Shown: piece by piece, positions 9,209 through 18,134 of the stretch
Layout: each line of letters opens with the position of its first letter
Position numbering within the stretch: position 1 is the stretch's first letter
Assembly: GCF_900167225.1 (NCBI RefSeq)
Contig: NZ_FUXH01000006.1
Location: 1-64,000, forward strand
Length of the DNA stretch: 64,000 nucleotides
Direction of reading: 5' to 3'
Origin: Porphyromonas crevioricanis
GTDB lineage: Bacteria; Bacteroidota; Bacteroidia; Bacteroidales; Porphyromonadaceae
The notes under the pieces: model-generated
Database searches by the model: none
What the model was told of the DNA's origin: nothing
What the model saw: only the letters and a program-made list of their open reading frames with translations
Translations under genes and position numbers: made by a program

Positions 9209-9797
9209 TCATATTATAAACATCCAATAACTGAGACAAAGTTCCTCTACCTTTGCGGAGATACTTTTTTATTCAATCATATACCAAAGCTTTGTTTTTT
9301 TGCATATTCCATTGCCAATTGCAAGCTTGTAGGGGATATTGATGACTCTCTGCAATTTCTCAAAAGAATTGGAATGCCCTTCGAGAGAAGCCTTTTAAGA
9401 TATGTTTTACTATTTGGTTTTACGTTTCTTTTTTGGCCTCGTTTTTTTGCTTAAATCAGGCTCTCTGAGGTCAGTTTTTTTGCTCTTTTTCGGTCTGCTA
9501 AGGAGTTGTTTTTGGCTAACACGGGAGCGAACAAAAATTCTCTCCTGTGAGAGGAAACTTTTTCTCCTGTGTTAGCAAAATTTCTCTCCTGTGAAAATTT
9601 CGACCCTCCAGAATACCCTATTCATCGGTATTCTGGAGGGTCGAAATTTAGTATATGAAACAGAAAATATCTATTCGTAGATACAACCTATTTCCTCTCC
9701 ATTTCTTCGCTTTTTGTCACAGCCAAAATTTTACAAAACACATCACCTTAATAGTGCAAGATAATCACTGCAAAATGTAGACATCCGGCCAAAATCT
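9209..9797. other. Intergenic region with palindromic repeat element
   Basis: 589 bp without a convincing gene between the interrupted gene and batE. The left part is AT-rich with T-runs. The right part contains the repeated CTCTCCTGTG palindromic element (9511-9649). Confidence 0.7.
9511..9649. repeat. Palindromic intergenic element, copy A
   Basis: Three copies of CTCCTGTG and a cognate GCTAACAC arm form nested inverted repeats: 9515-9527 pairs with 9564-9576 (13 bp, one G-T). A perfect 23-bp stem then follows, 9595-9617 with 9627-9649, with a 9-nt loop. Related sequence (CTCTCCTGTG, AAAATTT-GACCCTC, CAGAATACC) recurs at 60551-60662. The perfect hairpin lies after batE in its direction of transcription and may act as its transcript end, though no T-run follows. 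Confidence 0.8.
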
Positions 9798-10688
9798 CTA
9801 TTCTTGGGGAACAACAAGCCCAACCTCCTCAGATAATAGCCAGCCATTCTTGCCATCCGAACTCTTCACAGCATACCAGCCCTCCTTACCTGCTTTGCGT
9901 AAATGCAGTTTGGCTCCTTCATGGAGGAGAGCAATAGTGGTAGAACTGCGATCCGGAGCCGTTTTGAGTTCGACTTGTGGGTACAGTACAACCGCATCTC
10001 TGTTGTCCCGGTAGTTCCGATAATTGTACCAAGACAGTAAGTTGAACAGCAAAGAAAAAAATAACATCAGGTTTGCGACATAAAAACCGATGCGTCTTTC
10101 TTTGCGGTTCCGTCCGAGTAGGAAAAACAAACTGGCAACGACAAACACGACCGCCGTAAACAGGCCCATCGCAATAAGCATACGCAGCCCCAAAAAGCCA
10201 GTTACCCGGTCGAGCAAATAGGCAGTGAAAAGGGGAGTCGGCTCTGTTGCATCTATTATTTTGCTGCGAGCCAAAGAGAGATTATTGGCAATATCCTTGT
10301 CGTAGGGATTCAAGCGTTTGGCACGCTCGAGCATAAGAATAGAAAGCCCATACTGCTTGGTTTGATAGTAAGCCGTACCCAGATTGTAGTAGAGTGCTGC
10401 TGTATGAGGATTATTCTGCAGCAACTGCTCATAGCTTTTTACTGCTCGCTCATACTGGCCTGCTGCATAATAGGCATAAGCCGAACTGTCCGAAGAGAAG
10501 ATCGCTGACAATTCGTGCGGGGCAGCAGGCTCGGTTTGAGGTATAGAATCAGACTCGAAGACGTGGCCGGCTGTCGGAAGAGTTATAGAAAGGAGACTAT
10601 CTCTCTGTGCCTCAATCGTATTATGTGAAGCACAAAGAAGAAGCATAAAGAAAGCGATGAGAGGGGAGCGCAGGTATTTAGTTTTCAT
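9798..10688 (-). CDS. batE: BatE-like TPR and SH3 domain protein
   Basis: A 296-residue inner-membrane protein, last gene of the Bat operon. It has a signal-like N-terminus (residues 7-27) and a TPR region at about residues 65-140 (YAYYAAGQYERAVKSYEQLL, then AALYYNLGTAYYQ). Two membrane segments follow (around MLIAMGLFTAVVFVVASLF and FYVANLMLFFSLLFNLL), then a C-terminal bacterial SH3-like domain (VELKTAPDRSS, KAGKEGWYAV). The start codon overlaps the batD stop as ATGA. Bat proteins were named for aerotolerance in Bacteroides fragilis; their exact envelope role is unresolved. Confidence 0.85.
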   Translation of the reverse strand: MKTKYLRSPLIAFFMLLLCASHNTIEAQRDSLLSITLPTAGHVFESDSIPQTEPAAPHELSAIFSSDSSAYAYYAAGQYERAVKSYEQLLQNNPHTAALYYNLGTAYYQTKQYGLSILMLERAKRLNPYDKDIANNLSLARSKIIDATEPTPLFTAYLLDRVTGFLGLRMLIAMGLFTAVVFVVASLFFLLGRNRKERRIGFYVANLMLFFSLLFNLLSWYNYRNYRDNRDAVVLYPQVELKTAPDRSSTTIALLHEGAKLHLRKAGKEGWYAVKSSDGKNGWLLSEEVGLVVPQE

Positions 10689-12523
10689 GGCTGAACTTTC
10701 ACTTTTTCAGTTAGATCGATCAATTGAGCAGCTTCTTGATAAAAGTCCTCCATCTTTTTGCCCGTATCTACAGAGGCAAAGCGCGCAAACTCCAATTCCT
10801 GAATCAGAGCCTTCCAACGAGCAATCAAAGAGACTTCGGCTCCATATGCCTGCAATTTTTCTTCTACTTTGTCCTGCTTCAGGTCGGAAAGAGGCAGCAA
10901 CAGTTTGTCTCCCAGATAGCCCCACAGCGCAGTAAGAAGAGCATCGTAGAAACTTCTCTCTTCTCCGGCTTGCATCCTGTTTCGGGCATTGGTCAAATGC
11001 TCAAGAGCCAGCTTGGCAGCTCGACGTTTGCGAGTACCGTCGATGTCGGCCTCCATTTTTCGTTTTTGTCTCACCAGAAAATAGCAAAGGACTCCCAATG
11101 ACAAAACCAGTAGATAACAAGACCAGTAGAGGGGACTGAAAGCGAAAGCCGATCCGGGAAGAATGGTAGATCCATCAATCTCAAACCTTGGCAGAGAAGG
11201 CTCACGCCCCTGTAGTCGCACATTCTCTCTTGGAGCAGAAGAACCGGCAACGGCTGGGGCAAGCTCTTTCCCCTTTTTCACCTTTAGCTGAATAGGGTCC
11301 GTGGCAATCCTCTTGTACTTTTTTGTCGCAGGATCAAAAAAGACCATCTCTACTGGAGGCAAAGAGTAGCTCCCTACTCTGTTCGGCACTGCATAGTACT
11401 CTATTACTTTGCTGCCTGTACTGCCTCCTGCAGAAACTTGTATGTCGGATTTTGCTTTCGGATCATAAGTATCAAAAGACTCGGGGAATTGTATTTTGGG
11501 TTCTTTCAAGAGCTTAATATTGCCACGCCCATTTATTTCTACACGTACCGTCATAGCTTCGCCCGTGGCAGGTTGTTGAGGATCAACAGAAGCTTTGATC
11601 ATATACTCTCCCACAGCTCCATCAAAAGCAGCTGGCTTGGGCAAAGGCAGAGGAATAACAGTCAATGCAGCAGGGGAGGTCTTGAGATGTCTTTTCAAAT
11701 TTAAGTAACCGCCACGAGATGCATTCAAGAAGTCCTGCATCGGGTCTCCGGTGCTCTTCAATTTTCGTGGCAAAGAGACCTCGACCTCTATCTCAGCCGG
11801 TGAAATATTCAGTTGCCCGGGACGCTGTGCCAAGACAACCCATTGCTGCAGGAATACCACATTGTAGTATCGCCCGTTGTACTTCTCTATCACAAATCCA
11901 CGCTCCGGTGTATCATAGACAGGTTGAGAAACAAAGCCCTCAAACTCCGGATAACGCACTGATTCCACCTGACGAAGACGCAACTTGGGATCTATGTACA
12001 ACTTATAGGTGGCAATAACTTCTTCTTGCTCATAAGCCTTAGATTTATTCAGCTCGATACGGACAAAGACATCCTGTGCCCCCAAAGTCGGGAGCTCCTC
12101 TGTTGCCTCGGCAGTCTTTCCACCGTGATCTGTATTCCGGCTACTGCGTCCCTTATCTACTACTGCAATCTGTGTCGCTTTTGTACGCAAGCTTTTGTTG
12201 TCGCTCGTAACGACAGTAGCAGCTCCTATCGTAAACTTGCCTTTGCTTTTGGGGAGCAGTACATAAGTATGCGTATTAAGGGTCTCTGTCCTATTGTTCT
12301 CCCGGATCATCGCAACATCGGATGAAGCAAAAAGAATGTCGAAGCCCTCGAACTTGGGTGCCGAAAAGCGTTTTTCGGAAGCATTGCGTAACTCGAATAC
12401 AACCTTGAATTGCTGCCCAAGCTCTACCGAAGAGGGAGCCGAAACCGTAAAACTGGTCTGGGCAAAAAGGCAGATAGGCAGGAAACAGATAAATAATAGG
12501 AGGATAAGTTTATCGCGATACAT
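10685..12523 (-). CDS. batD: BatD family protein
   Basis: A 612-residue protein of the BatD (oxygen tolerance) family. It has a signal peptide (ILLLFICFLPICLFAQ) and a long periplasmic part of several Ig-like beta domains (VSAPSSVELGQQFKVVFELRN, then a second at about 160-300 and a third at about 305-410). A membrane segment near residues 465-485 (LYWSCYLLVLSLGVLCYFLV) precedes a cytosolic helical tail. I take the ATG at 12521-12523, which overlaps the batC stop by one base (TAATG), rather than the TTG six bases earlier. It is the scaffold-like member of the MoxR-Bat system, in operon between batC and batE. Confidence 0.9.
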   Translation of the reverse strand: MYRDKLILLLFICFLPICLFAQTSFTVSAPSSVELGQQFKVVFELRNASEKRFSAPKFEGFDILFASSDVAMIRENNRTETLNTHTYVLLPKSKGKFTIGAATVVTSDNKSLRTKATQIAVVDKGRSSRNTDHGGKTAEATEELPTLGAQDVFVRIELNKSKAYEQEEVIATYKLYIDPKLRLRQVESVRYPEFEGFVSQPVYDTPERGFVIEKYNGRYYNVVFLQQWVVLAQRPGQLNISPAEIEVEVSLPRKLKSTGDPMQDFLNASRGGYLNLKRHLKTSPAALTVIPLPLPKPAAFDGAVGEYMIKASVDPQQPATGEAMTVRVEINGRGNIKLLKEPKIQFPESFDTYDPKAKSDIQVSAGGSTGSKVIEYYAVPNRVGSYSLPPVEMVFFDPATKKYKRIATDPIQLKVKKGKELAPAVAGSSAPRENVRLQGREPSLPRFEIDGSTILPGSAFAFSPLYWSCYLLVLSLGVLCYFLVRQKRKMEADIDGTRKRRAAKLALEHLTNARNRMQAGEERSFYDALLTALWGYLGDKLLLPLSDLKQDKVEEKLQAYGAEVSLIARWKALIQELEFARFASVDTGKKMEDFYQEAAQLIDLTEKVKVQP

Positions 12524-13224
12524 TACCAATTCTTTTTGCCTTTGGTTTGTTGTCGTTGTGCTTCTTCACGTTTTTGCATCTCTATCCGGCGGCGTGTCTT
12601 TTCTTCGTCTTGCTTGAAGGCATCCAATATCTGTTCTGCACGCTCTTTGTCTATCTCTTTCGGATCATTTTGGCGTTCTCCGTCCTGTGGTGGAGTCTGC
12701 TGTGGAGAAGGCTGTGCATTGGTGTTATTTTCATTTTGCCCTTCTTGCTGTTGCTTGTTTTGTTGTTGATTTTGCTCCAGAAGTTTCTTGGCCAAAGTAT
12801 AGTTGTAGCGTGTCTCATCGTCCTGAGGTCTACGTATGAGTGCCTGCTTATAGGCTTCTACGGCTTTGTCGTACTGTTTGCTGCGCATCATCAGGTTGCC
12901 CATATTGTGCATCACATCGGCCTGACGGCTCTGAGACAACTGGTCGTTGTCAATTAGTCGTGCCAGTTGCTTTGTGGCTTCTTCATACTTGCTTTCGCTG
13001 TAGAGAGAGGCGGCTAAGCCGTAGATAGCCGGAGTGTAAGTACTGTCCACAGCAAGAGCCTGCCGGTAATATTCCGCAGCTTGTTGATAGTCTTGCCGAG
13101 AGTAAGCCTTGAAGGCGGATCGGCTAAGCAACGTAACCGACTGCTGTGCCCACAATGTCGAGGCGGATAAGATGCACAGCAGTATTGTGCAGATAGGACG
13201 TATAGGATAGTGCCGGAAAATCAT
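12523..13224 (-). CDS. batC: BatC TPR protein
   Basis: A 233-residue protein with a signal peptide (CTILLCILSASTLWAQ) and about three TPR repeats at residues 35-140 (AEYYRQALAVDSTYTPAIYGLA, VMHNMGNLMMRSKQYDKAV). It ends in a low-complexity tail rich in Gln and Asn and in charged residues (from about residue 150). It overlaps batB by 4 bp and batD by 1 bp, so translation is coupled. In the family, TPR Bat proteins are thought to bridge the VWA proteins in the periplasm; that is inferred, not shown here. Confidence 0.9.
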   Translation of the reverse strand: MIFRHYPIRPICTILLCILSASTLWAQQSVTLLSRSAFKAYSRQDYQQAAEYYRQALAVDSTYTPAIYGLAASLYSESKYEEATKQLARLIDNDQLSQSRQADVMHNMGNLMMRSKQYDKAVEAYKQALIRRPQDDETRYNYTLAKKLLEQNQQQNKQQQEGQNENNTNAQPSPQQTPPQDGERQNDPKEIDKERAEQILDAFKQDEEKTRRRIEMQKREEAQRQQTKGKKNW

Positions 13225-14240
13225 CTATCAAAGAGTTTGAATCGTGAGAAGAAACGGCTCTTGCGCTCTTGTATAAAAAATTCGATCAGCAAACAGAGGA
13301 AAGCTAAAGCGAGTGGATAGGCATAAATTTCGTAGTAAGAAGCTCCAGAAGGCATATGGATGTCCGCCTTTGGTAATTTGTCGAGACGGTTGATCACTGC
13401 ACGGGCAATAGAACTCGCATTGCTCCCGACAAGGTAGATACCGTCTCCAGCCTCTGCTATTGTTCGGCACATCTCTTCATTCAATCGGGTGAGCACGGGT
13501 TGGCCGTCCTCTGCTTTCAGCACCTCGTCTCCCATAGGGATCATACCTCCCTGTGTCGATCCAATCCCGATTACAAAGGTGCGAATCCCCTGTTTGAGAG
13601 CTTTCTCCGCAGCAACTTTGGCATCCCCTTCTTGCGACTCGCCATCCGTAAGTAGAAGAATAGCTTTACCCACAAGTTCATTATCTCCGAAGCAGGCAGA
13701 AGAGGCCTCTATCACTTTGTCGATAGCGGTACCCTGATTGGAGATCATTCCAGGATCGACATCTTGTAACATCTCTTTCGCAACCGACAGATCCGTGGTG
13801 ATAGGGATTTGGGTAAACGAACTGCCGGCAAAAACCATCAAGCCGACTTTGTTGCCATGCAACTCATCGAAGAGTTTGTTCAATATACGTTTGGCAAAGT
13901 CCAAGCGAGACGGAGATACATCAGTACTGTACATCGAGTTGGAAATATCCAGACCGATCATCAATTCATATCCTCTGCCCAATTCGTTTTCGTTTGTCGG
14001 CTTGGGTATTCTTGGCCGAGCAATTGCTATGATCAGAAAAATCATCGAGAGCAGAAGGAAAGCCTCTTTCCACAGTCGCCTTTTAGTAGAAGCCTCCGGC
14101 TTGAGCATTTTGATTCTTGGAATATCTGCATAGCGACGCTCAAGAGAGCGACGCCTCAAAAAAGAAGCATAGCACAGAGCAGCCAGTAATGGCAGTAAAA
14201 GCAATAGATATAAAATATAGGGAGAGGCAAATCCAATCAT
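13221..14240 (-). CDS. batB: BatB, VWA-domain membrane protein
   Basis: A 339-residue protein with two N-terminal membrane segments (residues 8-25 and about 58-75), a von Willebrand factor A domain with the metal-binding motif D98-I-S-N-S102, and a C-terminal membrane segment (ALAFLCLLIEFFI). The VWA domain is expected between the second and third segments, as in the Bat family. It follows batA by 12 bp and is its paralogue. Confidence 0.92.
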   Translation of the reverse strand: MIGFASPYILYLLLLLPLLAALCYASFLRRRSLERRYADIPRIKMLKPEASTKRRLWKEAFLLLSMIFLIIAIARPRIPKPTNENELGRGYELMIGLDISNSMYSTDVSPSRLDFAKRILNKLFDELHGNKVGLMVFAGSSFTQIPITTDLSVAKEMLQDVDPGMISNQGTAIDKVIEASSACFGDNELVGKAILLLTDGESQEGDAKVAAEKALKQGIRTFVIGIGSTQGGMIPMGDEVLKAEDGQPVLTRLNEEMCRTIAEAGDGIYLVGSNASSIARAVINRLDKLPKADIHMPSGASYYEIYAYPLALAFLCLLIEFFIQERKSRFFSRFKLFDR

Positions 14241-14252
14241 GGCTATCGAAGT

Positions 14253-15236
14253 TTAAGGGATACTGCGCAAATAGGTATTGCGCAAAATAAATTCGACTAA
14301 AAGAAGCAGTATAGCAGCCACAGCCCAAAAAGAGAATAACTCTTCGTAGCCGGTCTCTTCTCGGCTTATGATTTTCGTTTTCTCCAGTTCATCAATTGCA
14401 TGGTAAACCTCGGCCAGACTCTCATTGTCCACGGCCCGGAAGTATTTTCCATCCGTTATTTCTGCCATTTTTGTGAGTGTAGGCTCATCCAGCTCTACCG
14501 GTACATTCTGCACTCTGGGGCCAAAGAGGGTATTCACAGTCATGGGAGCTTCTCCCTGCGTGCCGACTCCGATTGTGTAGATACGTATTCCGAAAGATTT
14601 GGCCAAAGAGGCCGCCATAAGAGGAGATATATCCCCTACATTATTTATCCCATCAGTGAGCAGGATGATTACCTTGCTCTTGGCTTTACTGTCTTTGATT
14701 CGGCTTACAGCTGTAGCTAACCCAAGACCGATGGCAGTGCCGTCTTCCAACATCCCGGGCTTGACTTCCTCCAAGCGGTTGAGCAACTGTTTGTGGTCTG
14801 TGGTGAGAGGGCACTGAGTGAAACTCTCGGCCGAGAAGACAACTAACCCAATATTGTCTGTAGGACGGTTGTTGATGAAACGCTGGGCGACATCTCGAGC
14901 AGCTTCCATTCGGTTAGGTTGCAAGTCCATAGCGAGCATTGACCCCGAAATATCCATTGCCATCATGATATCTATCCCCATCACAGTGTCTTTGCGAAAA
15001 CTATTGCGATTCTGAGGACGTGCCAACGCAACGATCAGACAAGCCAAGGCTAATAAACGGAGAGTAAAGAGCAGATGTCTGAGTTTTACTCTCAACCCTG
15101 CGGATAACCCCTGTAGGGGACTAAGGTCAGAAAGGAACAGAGAGGCATGTTGTTTCTGTCTGCGCCATATATACCAATACAGCAAAAGGGGCAATAGCAG
15201 TAGCAGCAGTAGGAAAGAAGGGAAAGCGAAATTCAT
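14253..15236 (-). CDS. batA: BatA, VWA-domain membrane protein
   Basis: A 327-residue protein with membrane segments at residues 5-22 and 57-72, a VWA domain with a complete MIDAS motif (D95-I-S-G-S99, later TDGINN), and a C-terminal membrane segment (FWAVAAILLLLVEFIL). It overlaps the preceding gene by 4 bp. Together with batB it forms the paired VWA membrane proteins that MoxR ATPases are thought to act upon. Confidence 0.93.
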   Translation of the reverse strand: MNFAFPSFLLLLLLLPLLLYWYIWRRQKQHASLFLSDLSPLQGLSAGLRVKLRHLLFTLRLLALACLIVALARPQNRNSFRKDTVMGIDIMMAMDISGSMLAMDLQPNRMEAARDVAQRFINNRPTDNIGLVVFSAESFTQCPLTTDHKQLLNRLEEVKPGMLEDGTAIGLGLATAVSRIKDSKAKSKVIILLTDGINNVGDISPLMAASLAKSFGIRIYTIGVGTQGEAPMTVNTLFGPRVQNVPVELDEPTLTKMAEITDGKYFRAVDNESLAEVYHAIDELEKTKIISREETGYEELFSFWAVAAILLLLVEFILRNTYLRSIP

Positions 15237-16231
15237 ACCTCCGCCTCCTTTTCTCGTTGGGGGAGAGTAGCAGCTTTCTCTCTCTCGATCAGGATCGTAT
15301 TGATGTGATCCAACATGTCTGTCACAGGGACTATGGCTGCACGCATGCGATTTATGGCAAACTCTCCTTTGGCATATTTGGCCAGATTGGCTTCGGTTTG
15401 TACATCGGCTAATGCTGTCGTTTCCAATTCAAAAGAAGCGTCTATTGCCTCTCTCAACTCCTTCGGTAGCATTTCCATGGCAGGAATATCGCTGACTTCT
15501 ACCAAGTATATTCTCAATACATCGAGAAGTTCGGTATAGAAGTTTTTGGGAGAGTAATGTTCGGCTTCCCTATCGAGGTGTTCAAGACGTATTTTACTCT
15601 GCTCGTATGCCGTTGGCACATATGCTGGTGAGACTTCCGGTAGTCTCAATGCCTTTCGTTTTTGGTATCTGCGCCAGAGGAGGAACAATAGGCTTAGCAG
15701 GATAAGTGCCAGGAAAATGTAGAAAAGGGGATGCCTGATGATAAGGGTAAGAATGTCGCCGACTTTTAGTTTTACCTGCCATGGGGCTTTGATATCGGCA
15801 ATAGAATCAGGGCGAGATATATCGACCGAAGGCTCGTTCACCTTGATGACGAATGGCCCGGCCTCAGCTTCCTCTCCGGCACATACAACCCGTATTTTAG
15901 GGACAACCAGCAAACAGCTATCCCAAGCGGTGATGACCATACGGGCTGACAGCTCATATAGTCCATCGCCCAACTCTGTCGTATCTACAGGCTGATAAGA
16001 GAGTAAATCGAAGTTTTGCTGCAATGAATCCGGAGGGATGATAATACGAGTTCCGGAAATGTCGGCAGTACGCACAACCAAATCGATAGCAGCCTGCTCT
16101 CCCACGAGCATCTCCGATCGGTCTGTTTCGGCTGTTATCCCCAGTCGTTGTGCCTCCACTCCCATGCTCACAATGAAAATGAGTATCAGAGACAGAGCGA
16201 TCCTATTGAGACAATGTATTGTTCTACTCAC
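15233..16231 (-). CDS. Bat-operon membrane protein with Ig-like domain
   Basis: A 332-residue protein with a signal peptide (ALSLILIFIVSMGVEAQ), a periplasmic Ig-like region of about 130 residues resembling the BatD N-terminal domain (RLGITAETDRSEMLVGEQAAI), and a membrane segment at about 165-183 (LFYIFLALILLSLLFLLW). A cytosolic helical part of about 150 residues follows. It sits between the DUF58 gene and batA with 4-bp overlaps on both sides, the place where Bacteroidota Bat operons usually carry such a protein. Its job is not known. Confidence 0.82.
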   Translation of the reverse strand: MSRTIHCLNRIALSLILIFIVSMGVEAQRLGITAETDRSEMLVGEQAAIDLVVRTADISGTRIIIPPDSLQQNFDLLSYQPVDTTELGDGLYELSARMVITAWDSCLLVVPKIRVVCAGEEAEAGPFVIKVNEPSVDISRPDSIADIKAPWQVKLKVGDILTLIIRHPLFYIFLALILLSLLFLLWRRYQKRKALRLPEVSPAYVPTAYEQSKIRLEHLDREAEHYSPKNFYTELLDVLRIYLVEVSDIPAMEMLPKELREAIDASFELETTALADVQTEANLAKYAKGEFAINRMRAAIVPVTDMLDHINTILIEREKAATLPQREKEAEV

Positions 16232-17115
16232 TTTCTTCTCCTGAATAACTGTATCATGGGTGGTACATAATCCTCCCCTGTATGTACCTCCATCCGATCT
16301 ATATGATATTTGTCAAGCAAAGTCTTGCGCTCCGATGCTATACGATGATGATATTGCTCAAAACCTTTCTTTACTCCTTTGCTGCTGCTATCTATCCAGC
16401 GTTGTACTCCCGTCTCGGCATCTCGCATCAATACCAATCCCATTGAGGGAAGGGCCGTATCATGTCTGTCATATACGCGTATAGCAACCATATCGTGCTT
16501 GCGAGCAACGATACCGAGAGACTGTTCGTAGGAAGAAGGCTCCGCCATGAAGTCGCTTATCAAGAATGCAGTACACTGCTTTTTTACGACAGTTCGAAGG
16601 GCCATGAGAGGGGCTGCAATATTCGTTCGGGGAGAGTTTGGCTCAAAGCTGAGTAATTCACGTATGATGTACAAGATATGACTACGACCGCTGCGTGGCG
16701 GAATATACTTATCCACCTTATCGGAAAAGAGAATAGCCCCCACTTTGTCATTCCCCTGCATAGCAGAGAAAGCTAGAGTTGCAGCAATCTCCGTGCTTAA
16801 CTCTCGCTTTGTCTCGTCTATTGTACCGAAGAGGAGACTTCCACTCATATCGACCAATAGCATTACACTCAACTCACGCTCTTCATCAAACTCTTTGATA
16901 AAAGGCTTGTGATAGCGAGCTGTGACATTCCAGTCTATATCTCTGATATCATCTCCCACAGCATAAGGGCGTACCTGACTGAAAGCCATACCACGCCCTC
17001 GAAATGCAGACTGGTAAGAGCCTGCGAACACCTCTCTGCTGAGTCGTTTGGCTTTGATCTCGATACGGCGAACCCGCCTAAGCAGGTCTATTGCTTCAGT
17101 CCCAAGCTTTTTCAT
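16228..17115 (-). CDS. DUF58 domain protein (MoxR-associated)
   Basis: A 295-residue soluble protein. It has the DUF58 signature DDIRDIDWNVTAR (residues 55-67) followed by a VWA-like fold with D89-M-S-G-S93. It lies 17 bp after moxR and overlaps the next gene by 4 bp. DUF58 proteins are constant companions of MoxR ATPases and are believed to be part of the chaperone-like complex; the biochemical role is unproven. Confidence 0.92.
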   Translation of the reverse strand: MKKLGTEAIDLLRRVRRIEIKAKRLSREVFAGSYQSAFRGRGMAFSQVRPYAVGDDIRDIDWNVTARYHKPFIKEFDEERELSVMLLVDMSGSLLFGTIDETKRELSTEIAATLAFSAMQGNDKVGAILFSDKVDKYIPPRSGRSHILYIIRELLSFEPNSPRTNIAAPLMALRTVVKKQCTAFLISDFMAEPSSYEQSLGIVARKHDMVAIRVYDRHDTALPSMGLVLMRDAETGVQRWIDSSSKGVKKGFEQYHHRIASERKTLLDKYHIDRMEVHTGEDYVPPMIQLFRRRK

Positions 17116-17132
17116 TCGGGGAGAAAAACTTT

Positions 17133-18131
17133 TTAGGGTACCTCCACCCTGTTTACGATCTCATCGACTACTGCATCAGCGGTCAGATTGGCGGCCTCCG
17201 CTTCATAGCCAAGCCCAATTCTATGCCTTAGCACATCGTGGGCGATCGCTCTAATATCCTCTGGCAAGACATAGCCACGACCATTCAGAAAGGCATAAGC
17301 CCGAGCTGCAACAGCCAAATTGATCCCGGCTCTCGGAGAGCAACCGAATGTAATCATACGGCCAAGTTCTTCCATTCCATAATCGGCAGGATAGCGCGAA
17401 GCAAAGACGAGATCTACGATATAGCGTTCGATCTTATCATCGATGTAGACCGAGTGCACAACCTGTCGTGCCTGCATCACCTCTTCCACAGATACGACCG
17501 AGGATACAGGCCGAGAGATCTGGTCACTCAGATTGCTCCGTATAATAAGAGCTTCTTCCTCCTTGTGCGGATAATCGAGCAGGACTTTGAACATGAAGCG
17601 ATCGACCTGAGCTTCTGGCAAGGGGTAAGTTCCTTCCTGTTCTATGGGGTTCTGTGTTGCCAGTACCAAAAAGAGGCTGGGGAGTTTGTAAGTTGTTTCT
17701 CCTATTGTCACCTGTCTTTCCTGCATGGCTTCGAGCAGAGCACTCTGTACTTTGGCAGGTGCTCGATTGATCTCATCTGCCAACACAAAATTGCTGAATA
17801 TGGGTCCTTGCTTGACCTGAAACTCCTCATTGCGTTGGCTATACACCATGGTACCGATGAGGTCGGCAGGCAACAGGTCCGGTGTGAACTGTATGCGTTT
17901 GTAATCGGCTTGTACCAGAGAGCTAAGAGTTTTGATCGCCAAAGTCTTGGCCAAACCGGGTACTCCCTCAAGCAAAATATGGCCATCGGCCAGAAGACCT
18001 ACCAATAGAGAATCTATCAGATGACTCTGCCCTACAATCTTTTGCTGCATTCCCCTGCGCAGGTTGTCTACGATTGGACTATGCTTCTCTATCAGAGCAG
18101 TAATTGCTTTTATATCTACCGCTGCATTCAT
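17133..18131 (-). CDS. moxR: MoxR family AAA+ ATPase
   Basis: A 332-residue cytosolic AAA+ ATPase of the MoxR type. The Walker A is GVPGLAKT at 56-63, Walker B is VLADE with D119-E120, sensor 1 is in LVLATQNP, and PLPEAQVDRF carries the arginine finger region. MoxR proteins are thought to remodel VWA-domain partners, here the DUF58 protein, BatA and BatB. It starts 4 bp after the HU/LysM gene. Confidence 0.95.
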   Translation of the reverse strand: MNAAVDIKAITALIEKHSPIVDNLRRGMQQKIVGQSHLIDSLLVGLLADGHILLEGVPGLAKTLAIKTLSSLVQADYKRIQFTPDLLPADLIGTMVYSQRNEEFQVKQGPIFSNFVLADEINRAPAKVQSALLEAMQERQVTIGETTYKLPSLFLVLATQNPIEQEGTYPLPEAQVDRFMFKVLLDYPHKEEEALIIRSNLSDQISRPVSSVVSVEEVMQARQVVHSVYIDDKIERYIVDLVFASRYPADYGMEELGRMITFGCSPRAGINLAVAARAYAFLNGRGYVLPEDIRAIAHDVLRHRIGLGYEAEAANLTADAVVDEIVNRVEVP

Positions 18132-18134
18132 GCG

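Noticed and set aside
9595-9649. Reading the perfect 23-bp hairpin as a CRISPR-like or attachment-site repeat
   Set aside because: There is a single inverted pair, not regularly spaced direct repeats, and no cas genes, integrase or tRNA lies nearby.
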